DNA from: JAGLHV01 sp023132075 [NCBI: bacterium] | Lineage (GTDB): Bacteria > CBDUZB01 > JAGLHV01 | NCBI GenBank assembly: GCA_023132075.1 | Contig: JAGLYT010000036.1 | Span: forward strand, 1-9,891 | Direction of reading: 5' to 3' | DNA length: 9,891 nt | Shown here: piece after piece, positions 1-5,812 of the stretch | Position numbering within the stretch: the stretch's first letter is position 1 | Layout of the letters: each line of letters opens with the position of its first letter | Translations under genes and position numbers: made by a program | Notes under the pieces: model-generated | What the model saw: the letters and a program-made list of their open reading frames with translations, nothing else | Databases searched by the model: none | What the model was told of the DNA's origin: nothing

Positions 1-1145
1 ACATCCGTGGTAATAATTGTATCCGGCTTAACCAAATTACTTATCGTCCGGATAAGGTTTATCGGGTGTAAAAAATCGCTATTCTTTTCCCTTAGAAAGG
101 GATGCTTTTCTTTTATCCTTTTAATTTGCTTAATCCAATCTCCCCGACGATCAGAATTTATAAAGGGCATTATTTGTTTCAAGGCCATACCTATATCCCC
201 TGCAACGGAAAAATTCGCTTTTTTAATTTTATCAATTTCAGAACGGTCAATATCAATGTGAATAATTTTTGCCTGAGGGCAAAATTTCTTAACATTACCG
301 GTAGCCCGGTCATCAAAACGCACCCCAAAAGCCAAAAGTAAATCTATCTCATTAAGAATAAAATTGGTATAACGCGCCCCATGCATTCCCGGCATTCCCA
401 AATATAAATGGTCATCCGCAGGAAAACACCCTAACCCCATCAAGGTTGAAGTGACAGGGATAGAATTCTTTTTAGCTAACTTATACAATAATTTGTGTGC
501 CTTTGAATGAACAATCCCTCCTCCGGTATACAGCAAAGGCCGTTTGGCTTCGTTAATCATTCCGGCAATGTGTTTAATATCGGATAAATTAATTTTCTCA
601 GTGGCTTTTTCTTTTTCCTTGTCCGGCCATTGTTCAAATTCAATAGCCTGGCGTTGAACATCTTTGGGAACATCAATTACCACAGGGCCGGGCCTTCCGG
701 ATGCAGCGATTTTAAACGCCTCGGGAATGATATAAAGCAATTCTCTTGCGTCCCGAACAAGAAAATTATGTTTGGTAATGGGTAAAGTCATCCCATAGGT
801 ATCCACCTCCTGAAAAGCATCGGTACCTATAAAAGACGTTGGAACCTGCCCGGTAACGGCAATAATAGGAATAGAGTCTAATTTTGCATCAGCAATAGCA
901 GTTAATAAATTTGTTGCCCCCGGACCGGAAGTGGCAAAACAAACAGCTGTTTTTCCCGTTGCTCTGGCCATTCCATGAGCGATAAAACCGGCTCCTTGCT
1001 CATGCCGGGCTAAAATGTGTCGTATCTTGCTTTTATAAAGCGCATTATACAAGGGAAGATTTGCTCCGCCCGGAATTCCGGAAACTATATTAATTCCCTC
1101 TCTTTCTAATAATTTAATAATAATTTCTGCTCCTGTATATTTCAT
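1..1145 (-). CDS. ilvB: Acetolactate synthase large subunit, 3' end outside the window
   Basis: This is the catalytic subunit of acetohydroxyacid synthase, a cytoplasmic ThDP- and FAD-dependent enzyme that makes 2-acetolactate or 2-aceto-2-hydroxybutyrate, the first common step to valine, leucine and isoleucine. I translated 381 codons from the ATG at 1145-1143 to the window edge without a stop. Visible are the PGG loop (residues 25-27), the ThDP-activating glutamate in ARHEQGAGF (Glu49), the block SGPGATNL (73-80), GQVPTSFIGTDAFQE (99-113) and RPGPVVIDVPKDVQ (151-164). The last codons read DTIITTD, the start of the conserved TTDVGQHQ region that opens the C-terminal ThDP-binding domain. The family is about 550-590 residues long, so roughly a third is missing. 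A GGAG site lies 7 nt before the ATG. The gene is preceded by two branched-chain leader-peptide attenuators, which favours the name ilvB over other ThDP enzymes. The regulatory subunit gene would be expected further left. Confidence 0.96.
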   Translation of the reverse strand, partial: MKYTGAEIIIKLLEREGINIVSGIPGGANLPLYNALYKSKIRHILARHEQGAGFIAHGMARATGKTAVCFATSGPGATNLLTAIADAKLDSIPIIAVTGQVPTSFIGTDAFQEVDTYGMTLPITKHNFLVRDARELLYIIPEAFKIAASGRPGPVVIDVPKDVQRQAIEFEQWPDKEKEKATEKINLSDIKHIAGMINEAKRPLLYTGGGIVHSKAHKLLYKLAKKNSIPVTSTLMGLGCFPADDHLYLGMPGMHGARYTNFILNEIDLLLAFGVRFDDRATGNVKKFCPQAKIIHIDIDRSEIDKIKKANFSVAGDIGMALKQIMPFINSDRRGDWIKQIKRIKEKHPFLREKNSDFLHPINLIRTISNLVKPDTIITTD

Positions 1146-1188
1146 TATTTTTCTCCTTTTAAAATATTTTGATTTACTAAATTTAAAT

Positions 1189-1222
1189 AAAAAAACCCCT
1201 GTCGGCCTCTCGCCAACAGGGG
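1189..1222 (-). terminator. Attenuator B: intrinsic terminator next to ilvB
   Basis: On the minus strand a hairpin has a lower stem of 7 perfect pairs (CCCCTGT with ACAGGGG), one mismatch, 3 further G-C pairs and a 5-nt loop, followed at once by seven T and then ATTTAAAT. It starts 20 nt after the stop codon of leader peptide B and ends about 43 nt before the ilvB ATG, so it can only act on transcription entering ilvB. Its upper stem and loop can pair instead with the end of leader gene B. Confidence 0.92.
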
Positions 1223-1262
1223 GGTGTGTATAATTAAACACTTCACCCTTGCGGCGGAGGCC
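1204..1262 (-). promoter_or_regulatory. Attenuator B: proposed antiterminator pairing
   Basis: On the minus strand the segment GGCCTCCGCC inside leader gene B (1262-1253, the Arg-Pro-Pro-Pro codons) is complementary to GGCGAGAGGCC in the loop and upper stem of terminator B (1214-1204). This gives 10 pairs, 8 of them G-C, with one bulged A. A ribosome stalled in the Val run leaves the first segment free. A ribosome that reaches the stop at 1243-1245 would cover part of it, freeing the terminator to fold. The seven-pair lower terminator stem is not directly used by this pairing, so blocking would have to be partly steric. The pairing was found by eye and no folding energy was computed. Confidence 0.7.
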
Positions 1263-1329
1263 TGCCTACAACATATACTACTACCACAACAGCAACAATA
1301 TTAATTTTCATTCTTTCTAATTTTTTCAC
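1243..1329 (-). CDS. Valine-rich leader peptide B of the ilvB attenuator
   Basis: This 28-codon reading frame runs from GTG (1329-1327) to TGA. Its core is VAVVVVVYVVGRPPP: eight Val in ten residues (positions 12-21), with Ile at 9 and 11 just before. Val codons are GTA four times, GTT three times and GTG once. I prefer the GTG start because GAGGAG (1342-1337) lies 7 nt before it. The in-frame ATG at 1311 would give 22 residues but has only a weak purine run upstream. The peptide probably has no function as a product; its translation would report charged tRNA-Val supply and decide between terminator and antiterminator. The Val run followed by Gly and Pro recalls the E. coli IvbL leader (VVVVRVVVVVGNAP), also upstream of an acetolactate synthase. 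The Arg-Pro-Pro-Pro codons form one strand of the proposed antiterminator. Confidence 0.9.
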   Translation of the reverse strand: MKKLERMKINIVAVVVVVYVVGRPPPQG

Positions 1330-1363
1330 AACCTTGCTCCTCTAAAATTATATTTGGTTAAAT

Positions 1364-1403
1364 AAAAAAAGCCCCTGTCAGCTATCCACCGACAGGGGCT
1401 TTT
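1364..1403 (-). terminator. Attenuator A: first intrinsic terminator in the ilvB leader
   Basis: On the minus strand AGCCCCTGTC and GACAGGGGCT form a perfect 10-bp stem around an 11-nt loop (1390-1380). The stem extends by three A-T pairs on its outer side into a run of seven T, then ATTT. It starts about 20 nt after the stop of leader peptide A and lies upstream of leader peptide B, so it is the first of two stops on the path to ilvB. By stem length it looks the stronger of the two. Its 3' arm and T tail are nearly identical to those of attenuator B. Confidence 0.93.
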
Positions 1404-1440
1404 AAGTTTAGCCTTAAGCTATCACTTTATGCCCACGGTG
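1387..1440 (-). promoter_or_regulatory. Attenuator A: proposed antiterminator pairing
   Basis: On the minus strand CACCGTGGGC at the end of leader gene A (1440-1431, Thr-Val-Gly codons) can pair with the 5' arm and loop of terminator A. CACCG pairs with CGGTG (1391-1387) and GGGC with GCCC (1399-1396), separated by a small internal loop. These nine pairs would take the 5' arm away from the terminator stem. The pairing segment lies beyond the Val/Ile run and just before the stop, which is the arrangement expected for ribosome-controlled attenuation. It was found by eye and no energies were computed. Confidence 0.65.
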
Positions 1441-1508
1441 AAAATACCATGCACTATAACTACTACATTTACACCTACTATTGAAAAAAGAATTTTATTT
1501 ATTTGCAT
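1422..1508 (-). CDS. Valine/isoleucine-rich leader peptide A of the ilvB attenuator
   Basis: This 28-codon frame runs from ATG (1508-1506) to TGA. Half of it is branched-chain residues: seven Val, six Ile and one Leu, densest in IVGVNVVVIV (residues 10-19). GGTG six nt before the ATG may serve as ribosome binding site; a GTG three codons further up is possible but lacks a well-placed site. The start lies about 40 nt downstream of the expected transcription start of the promoter at 1584-1555. It is the first sensor of the tandem leader: stalling for lack of charged tRNA-Val or tRNA-Ile would favour antitermination at hairpin A. It has about twice the Ile content of leader B, so the two peptides may weigh the amino acids differently. 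Length, distance to the hairpin and position of the antiterminator segment match leader B closely. Confidence 0.9.
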   Translation of the reverse strand: MQINKILFSIVGVNVVVIVHGIFTVGIK

Positions 1509-1544
1509 AGTTTTCACCGTAAATATTTATTTTTCCAACTTTCC

Positions 1545-1594
1545 TCATAAAAAGAATATATCATAAAAAATCTTTATTTGTCAAGAATTTTTTA
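1545..1594 (-). repeat. 50-bp promoter-containing repeat, copy 1 (ilvB leader)
   Basis: This stretch matches 4613-4662 at 43 of 50 bases without gaps, in the same orientation. It includes the -35 box, an identical-length 18-nt spacer, the -10 box and about 10 bases past it. Similarity in an AT-rich spacer is greater than two unrelated promoters would need, so the two copies may share a common ancestor or a bound regulator. Confidence 0.75.
1555..1584 (-). promoter_or_regulatory. Sigma70-type promoter of the ilvB leader operon
   Basis: On the minus strand TTGACA (1584-1579, consensus -35) is followed after 18 nt by TATATT (1560-1555, -10). Transcription would start near 1548, giving a leader of about 400 nt before the ilvB ATG that contains both attenuators. 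The promoter lies just 60 bases past the stop codon of the TonB-dependent receptor gene. I see no convincing terminator in between, so some read-through into the leader is possible. Confidence 0.85.
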
Positions 1595-1644
1595 TAATCT
1601 CTCTCTTCTTGTTCCAAAAGGCATATTCTTCTTTTTCATCGCTT

Positions 1645-3558
1645 TTAAAACTTATACCCTACTTCGGCCAACCAGCTTGTGCCTGGCATCGGATAAAATT
1701 TTGTTTCTTCGTATTCCTCATCAAAGATATTATAAACAGACAAAGATAGCTCCAAATTCTTTAACACACTTGCCATAAGTTTAGCATCTGTAACTGTATA
1801 AGCATCCAATTCTCCTTCAGGAGTGGGAGGCATCGTTGAGGAATCCAAAGGATAATTTCTTTTACCTACATAGTGAAAAGTAGTATTTGCTGTGAAAGAA
1901 TTACCCATTTTAAAATTTAATCCCACATTAAACTTCTGTTTAGGTGCATAATCTAAATCTTCATCAGTTTCCCCATCCTTAGCTTCTTGATATGAATAAT
2001 TAACAAAACCATTAAGATTGTCAACAAAGAGCTTGCTCTTTATCCCCACTTCCATCCCTTTTATCTCCGCTTCGTCTTTATTCTCATTATCATATTCTAT
2101 AACAGGAATAGGAGGAAAACCTGTAGGTGGAATTACAACATATCTCCCAACAATTAAATCCGTTGTCTTGTGATAGAAAGTATTTATTTCTCCTTCCATA
2201 TCCTTAGTAAATTTATAACCCAATCCTATTTCATATGCCTTTATTTTTTCAGGTTTAAGTTCCTTGTTTCCTGCCATATGCATTGTTGGTCCATGCCACA
2301 TATCAGTATACAACTCCGCAAATGTAGGGGCTCTAAATGCTTCACCATAAGAAGTTTTAAGAACAGCCCGCCCAAAATCATAAACGGCACCCATCCTCGG
2401 ACTGGTCACCTCTTCATAAACAGAATGCTTATCATGTCTTACGCCCAGGGTAACTATCAGTTTATCGAGAGGCTTAAATTCGTCTTGTAAATAAATAGCA
2501 GCATTAGTAGTACTGTGCTCTCCGTTTAATGCTTCTACTGAATCTGCCTGGTCCTGACGAATTTCCACACCACAAATAAGCAAATTCCCGGAACCTAACT
2601 GCCAGTTGTGTTGTATGTCTGCTCCTATAGTTTTTTCATTAACGGTTGCTTCGGTAGTCATTTTTACTAAGTCATTCCGGTCATTAATATATCCCCTAAC
2701 CATCAGTTCCATCTCGGAATTCAACTCCATATTTCCTATACAGTCTACAAAACTTTCCTTTATTTCTTCGGTATAGGCAGGGGTAGGTCTTGCCGTTTTA
2801 CCCGACAATCCACGGTCTGTTTCATGATGACCAAAGGATAAAGTAAAATAAGAAACCTGCATCTTTCCATAAATATTATAATCTTCCAAATCCGTGTTAT
2901 CGGCAATTAATTGTGACCCATCAGTTTTATACCAACGAGCAGTAAATAAACTACCGATTTTCTCGCTTTTTTTACCGAAACTTAACTTATGGAATTGGGT
3001 AGAAAACTCTCCTCCTGATGCCGAAAATTCTAAACCATCAATATCCTCCGGTGATTTAGTAATTATATTAATTACTCCGGCAAAAGCATTAGCTCCGTAA
3101 ATTGCTGAACCAGGACCTTTAATTATTTCAATCCTCTTTATATTAACCAGAGGCAAGGTTAAATCGGGGAAAAAACTTCCATGATTTGGGGTATTAATCG
3201 GACGGCCATCAACTAAACAAAGAACCCTGTTTGTAGCCCCTGTAATCGTATTACTTAGCCCTCTGGGCGCTAAATAAAATTTTGTCCCGGCATTTCTTAC
3301 ATCTAATCCCGGCAGAGACCTTAAAAGATCACTAATTGTTAAACACCCCGAATTTTTAATATCCTCTGCTGTAATAACATTAATGGTAGCCGGCGCTTCC
3401 CCTATCTCCTGCTCATGGCGAGCTGCTGTTACTACTAAAATTTCCTTCCCAAACAACAAAAATTCCGGAGATATTTCATCCGTTTGGGCAAATGCCGATG
3501 ACGTAAAAAGACATATTAAACACGATATCCAGATCATTCTAAAAATAGCTTTTATCAT
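1645..3558 (-). CDS. TonB-dependent outer-membrane receptor
   Basis: This 637-residue protein is an outer-membrane active transporter that would take up a scarce ligand (siderophore, cobalamin or similar) using energy from TonB-ExbB-ExbD. A Sec signal peptide covers residues 1-24 (cut after SSAFA). A TonB box, EILVVTAAR (39-47), resembles that of BtuB. The plug domain follows, with ISDLLRSLPGLDV (75-87), the segment VLCLVDGRPIN, and RIEIIKGPGSAIYGANAFAGVINI ending near residue 165 (key motif GPGSAIYG). The rest is a beta-barrel ending in EVGYKF with the terminal Phe expected for Bam-dependent insertion. The length is typical of the BtuB-like size class. GGAG lies 8 nt before the ATG. The gene follows the substrate-binding-protein gene after 79 bases, probably in one operon. 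The ligand cannot be told from sequence. No cobalamin riboswitch or Fur box is evident upstream. Confidence 0.94.
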   Translation of the reverse strand: MIKAIFRMIWISCLICLFTSSAFAQTDEISPEFLLFGKEILVVTAARHEQEIGEAPATINVITAEDIKNSGCLTISDLLRSLPGLDVRNAGTKFYLAPRGLSNTITGATNRVLCLVDGRPINTPNHGSFFPDLTLPLVNIKRIEIIKGPGSAIYGANAFAGVINIITKSPEDIDGLEFSASGGEFSTQFHKLSFGKKSEKIGSLFTARWYKTDGSQLIADNTDLEDYNIYGKMQVSYFTLSFGHHETDRGLSGKTARPTPAYTEEIKESFVDCIGNMELNSEMELMVRGYINDRNDLVKMTTEATVNEKTIGADIQHNWQLGSGNLLICGVEIRQDQADSVEALNGEHSTTNAAIYLQDEFKPLDKLIVTLGVRHDKHSVYEEVTSPRMGAVYDFGRAVLKTSYGEAFRAPTFAELYTDMWHGPTMHMAGNKELKPEKIKAYEIGLGYKFTKDMEGEINTFYHKTTDLIVGRYVVIPPTGFPPIPVIEYDNENKDEAEIKGMEVGIKSKLFVDNLNGFVNYSYQEAKDGETDEDLDYAPKQKFNVGLNFKMGNSFTANTTFHYVGKRNYPLDSSTMPPTPEGELDAYTVTDAKLMASVLKNLELSLSVYNIFDEEYEETKFYPMPGTSWLAEVGYKF

Positions 3559-3637
3559 TGGTCCGCTCCTTTTTGTATTATTTTTTTACCTTCCTTAAAA
3601 ATATTTTTTTACCCCCCTCCGCCTCCTTTCTTTTGGT

Positions 3638-4594
3638 TTATTTAAAAATTTTATGAGCTCTTTCTGAAACAGAAAAAGGAATCTTTAACCCTAAAACCTC
3701 GGCAACTTTACTATTTATTGTTAATATTGTTTTCCTGGGAACAGTCGTTTGCAAATTAACAAGTTTTTCTCCTTTTAATATTTTACAAGCTAATTCCCCG
3801 GACTGTATACCAATATCTTTATAATCACACTCTAAACCAATTAAAGCCCCCATTTCTACCACATAATTGGCTTGAGCAATAACCGGGATTTTCTCCTTTA
3901 AAGCAATTTTTAAAATGTACTGCAGGGATTGATAGCTAATAACAGTAGTATCTGCAATTAACCATAATACATCTATTTTTTTTATCAAGCGATTAATTGC
4001 TATCGGTACTTCCTCTGGAGAAAAAACATTCTCTTTAATTAATTCCAGGTCACATTTTTTAGCTGCCTGAATAGCTATTGTAATTGTATCACCCGTCTTC
4101 TTGGAATCATAAATGACCCCCACCTTTTTGCCCTGTGGCAGAACTTCTTTTAATAGTTTAAACTGGTGTTCCGGGGGAACGTTCATAGAAGCTCCGACAA
4201 AATTGTCCTCTGAACTTCTGATTTTATTTATAAGCCCGGTCTCTATTGGATTTAACACCATGGTAAAAACTACCGGGATGTCATTTATCTTTTTCTTAAG
4301 TATTTTGCTTGCTTTCGTCCCAAAGGATATGATTAAATCAGGATTTTTTTTTCTAATTTTATTAATAATAAAATAATTCCTTTTTGAATTTCCTTCCAAA
4401 TCGTAATAGGTTATTTTTTTTTTACAACCTTTTTTCCTCAATACATTTAAACATCCTTTTAAAGCAATCTCATAAGGTTTTACCTTTCTGTTTTTTATAA
4501 TGCAAATGCTGGAAGTTTTAGAATAAACTGAAGGGACACAAAGAACTGCTATAAACAACAAAGTTATTATTACTTTTTGTTTTTTGAGAAGCAT
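3638..4594 (-). CDS. Periplasmic substrate-binding protein, ABC_sub_bind (PF04392) type
   Basis: This 318-residue protein resembles the ABC_sub_bind family, two-lobed type I binding folds related to TrpX-like proteins. A Sec signal peptide covers about residues 1-25 (charged MLLKKQK, hydrophobic core, cut near VYS). There is no good lipobox, so it is probably soluble in the periplasm. Family-like blocks in order are NPDLIISFGTKASK, DIPVVFTMVLNPIETGL, FVGASMNVPPEHQFKLLKEV, KKVGVIYDSKKTGD, KIDVLWLIADTTV, KIPVIAQANYVVEMGAL and the final AEVLGLKIP. AGGGGGA lies 5 nt before the ATG. It is the first gene behind the promoter at 4652-4623 and is followed by the TonB receptor. No permease or ATPase gene of an ABC importer is in the window, so the protein either works with components encoded elsewhere or acts as a ligand sensor or carrier. 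The ligand is unknown; family members with assigned roles bind amino-acid-like compounds. Confidence 0.9.
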   Translation of the reverse strand: MLLKKQKVIITLLFIAVLCVPSVYSKTSSICIIKNRKVKPYEIALKGCLNVLRKKGCKKKITYYDLEGNSKRNYFIINKIRKKNPDLIISFGTKASKILKKKINDIPVVFTMVLNPIETGLINKIRSSEDNFVGASMNVPPEHQFKLLKEVLPQGKKVGVIYDSKKTGDTITIAIQAAKKCDLELIKENVFSPEEVPIAINRLIKKIDVLWLIADTTVISYQSLQYILKIALKEKIPVIAQANYVVEMGALIGLECDYKDIGIQSGELACKILKGEKLVNLQTTVPRKTILTINSKVAEVLGLKIPFSVSERAHKIFK

Positions 4595-4612
4595 TTATTT
4601 CCCCCTATTTTC

Positions 4613-4662
4613 TTATAAAAACAATATACCATAAAAAATATTTATTTATCAAGACATTTTTA
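4613..4662 (-). repeat. 50-bp promoter-containing repeat, copy 2 (binding-protein/TonB operon)
   Basis: This copy matches 1545-1594 at 43 of 50 bases without gaps and covers the promoter of the substrate-binding-protein gene. The differences fall at single scattered positions, including TTGATA here against TTGACA in copy 1. The same stretch occupies the gap between the end of the GNAT gene and the start of the binding-protein gene. Confidence 0.75.
4623..4652 (-). promoter_or_regulatory. Promoter of the binding-protein/TonB-receptor operon
   Basis: On the minus strand TTGATA (4652-4647) is followed after 18 nt by TATATT (4628-4623). The -10 box ends 28 bases before the ATG at 4594, so the 5' leader is short, about 22 nt, and leaves no room for a riboswitch. 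The -35 box differs from the ilvB promoter by one base, which may make it somewhat weaker. Confidence 0.75.
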
Positions 4663-4707
4663 TCTCTCAAAGGAACTGGTTGTGTGAAATTCCTCTTGGT
4701 TTTTATA

Positions 4708-5790
4708 TTATTTAATGTCTAAATAAATTTCATCTCTTTTTAATTTATTGAATTGTGATAAGTAATCTTTCCTGCCAATGGCAATAAAATGCATATAGCG
4801 GGGATATTGTACAAAATGGAATTTCCGGAAGATTTTTTGGCCAAAGTAGGCGAAGTTATAACTAATTACTGCAGAACATTCCTGTTTTTTAATGTGTTTG
4901 AGATAAAAAGAAAGAAAAGACTCCTGTTCTTTTTGGCTTAATGATTTCAAATAAATATTATCTAAAACTGCAACCTTGATATTTGTTTTTCCCCGTAAAG
5001 TCATATAATAATAATTTATAATTCCCCTGACCTGATTATCTTTTTTAAAGATTAGAGTTTCCGCTTTGTTTTTGAAAGAAAGTTGTCTGGAAAGCTCTTC
5101 CCGGTTATCCCAAATTCTGGCCAGTTTTATTTTTTTATCTTTTGAATATAAATTCAATAACTCCTGACATTGCGCCAGGTCTTCTTCTTTTAATAAACTG
5201 ATATTTTGAAAATATGTTTCATCTATTCTTATTTTTTCTATCCAGTTTTTAAAAGGTTTTAAAAGAAGTATTTTCTCATAAAATTTCAAGGGTTCACATT
5301 GATTTACTTTTTTCAAATCTAACATTTTCACATAAAAATTAAAAGTGGCTAGTCTTTTTACCCCGTAATTTTCTTTTCGGGCAAATTTTTTTAAAAGCAG
5401 AGTTGATGAATGGCCTTTATCCATATAAACAAAAAAACACGGACATTTTCTTTTATCTATTATTTCCTTAGCCATTTCTAAAAACTGGCTATACCCCAAC
5501 CCTTTCCTTTGATAATCCGGGTGAACTGAAAACAATCCTCCTATATAAGTTTCTAATTCCCGGTTAAAAAACCTGATTTTTCTTCTAAACCCGCCGATAA
5601 AACTAACTATCTTATTTTGTTTTTTAATATTGAACTTAATATTTATTTCGGAGGAATTTAAAATCCATTCCAAAAAATCAACATCCATATCCGTCATACT
5701 CTGCTTTTCATAACCACTTTTCCAAACCCGTTCCATCAAATCCTGATATAGCTGCTCAAAGGATAGCTCATTATTATGTATATCATCCAT
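4708..5790 (-). CDS. Two-domain GNAT-type acyltransferase
   Basis: This 360-residue cytoplasmic protein has an N-terminal GNAT domain. IVSFIGGFRRKIRF (61-74) and YIGGLFSVHP (82-91) match the central strands. HPDYQRKGLGYSQFLEMA (90-107) is motif A, with the acetyl-CoA pyrophosphate loop QRKGLG (Q/R-x-x-G-x-G/A). The C-terminal half (about 200-350) has a similar order of elements, including a strand at AETLIFKKDNQVRGIINYYY, AVLDNIYLKS and a final FRKFHFVQYPRY, but lacks the loop motif. It looks like a degenerate second GNAT fold. Family members move an acyl group from acyl-CoA to an amine; the acceptor here is unknown. An in-frame stop at 5799-5797 fixes the ATG as the first possible start; GGAG lies a rather long 13 nt upstream. 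The gene follows the UbiB-type kinase after 22 bases and is probably the last of that operon. Confidence 0.85.
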   Translation of the reverse strand: MDDIHNNELSFEQLYQDLMERVWKSGYEKQSMTDMDVDFLEWILNSSEINIKFNIKKQNKIVSFIGGFRRKIRFFNRELETYIGGLFSVHPDYQRKGLGYSQFLEMAKEIIDKRKCPCFFVYMDKGHSSTLLLKKFARKENYGVKRLATFNFYVKMLDLKKVNQCEPLKFYEKILLLKPFKNWIEKIRIDETYFQNISLLKEEDLAQCQELLNLYSKDKKIKLARIWDNREELSRQLSFKNKAETLIFKKDNQVRGIINYYYMTLRGKTNIKVAVLDNIYLKSLSQKEQESFLSFYLKHIKKQECSAVISYNFAYFGQKIFRKFHFVQYPRYMHFIAIGRKDYLSQFNKLKRDEIYLDIK

Positions 5791-5812
5791 ATAAATTCAA
5801 ATTCTCCAAATT

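Noticed and set aside
7-341. Plus-strand open frames opposite ilvB
   Set aside because: They lie antisense to a clearly conserved acetolactate synthase and encode no recognisable protein.
1590-1644. Terminator between the TonB receptor and the ilvB promoter
   Set aside because: I looked for one on the minus strand and found no GC-rich hairpin with a T run; separation of the two transcripts is not shown by sequence.
1146-1644. T-box riboswitch in the ilvB leader
   Set aside because: No T-box sequence of the AGGGTGGNACCGCG type is present; the leader peptides explain the terminators.
3559-3637. Purine-rich stretch with several Shine-Dalgarno-like runs between the binding-protein and TonB genes
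   Set aside because: No start codon with a usable frame follows the extra runs; only the GGAG next to the TonB ATG explains a gene.
3559-3637. Cobalamin riboswitch or Fur site before the TonB receptor
   Set aside because: The gap is only 79 bases, with no B12-box-like sequence and no recognisable inverted repeat of Fur type.
4660-4707. Possible terminator after the GNAT gene (AGAGGAA pairing with TTCCTTT on the minus strand)
   Set aside because: The stem is seven pairs with a wobble, a 14-nt loop and no T tract, which is too weak to call.
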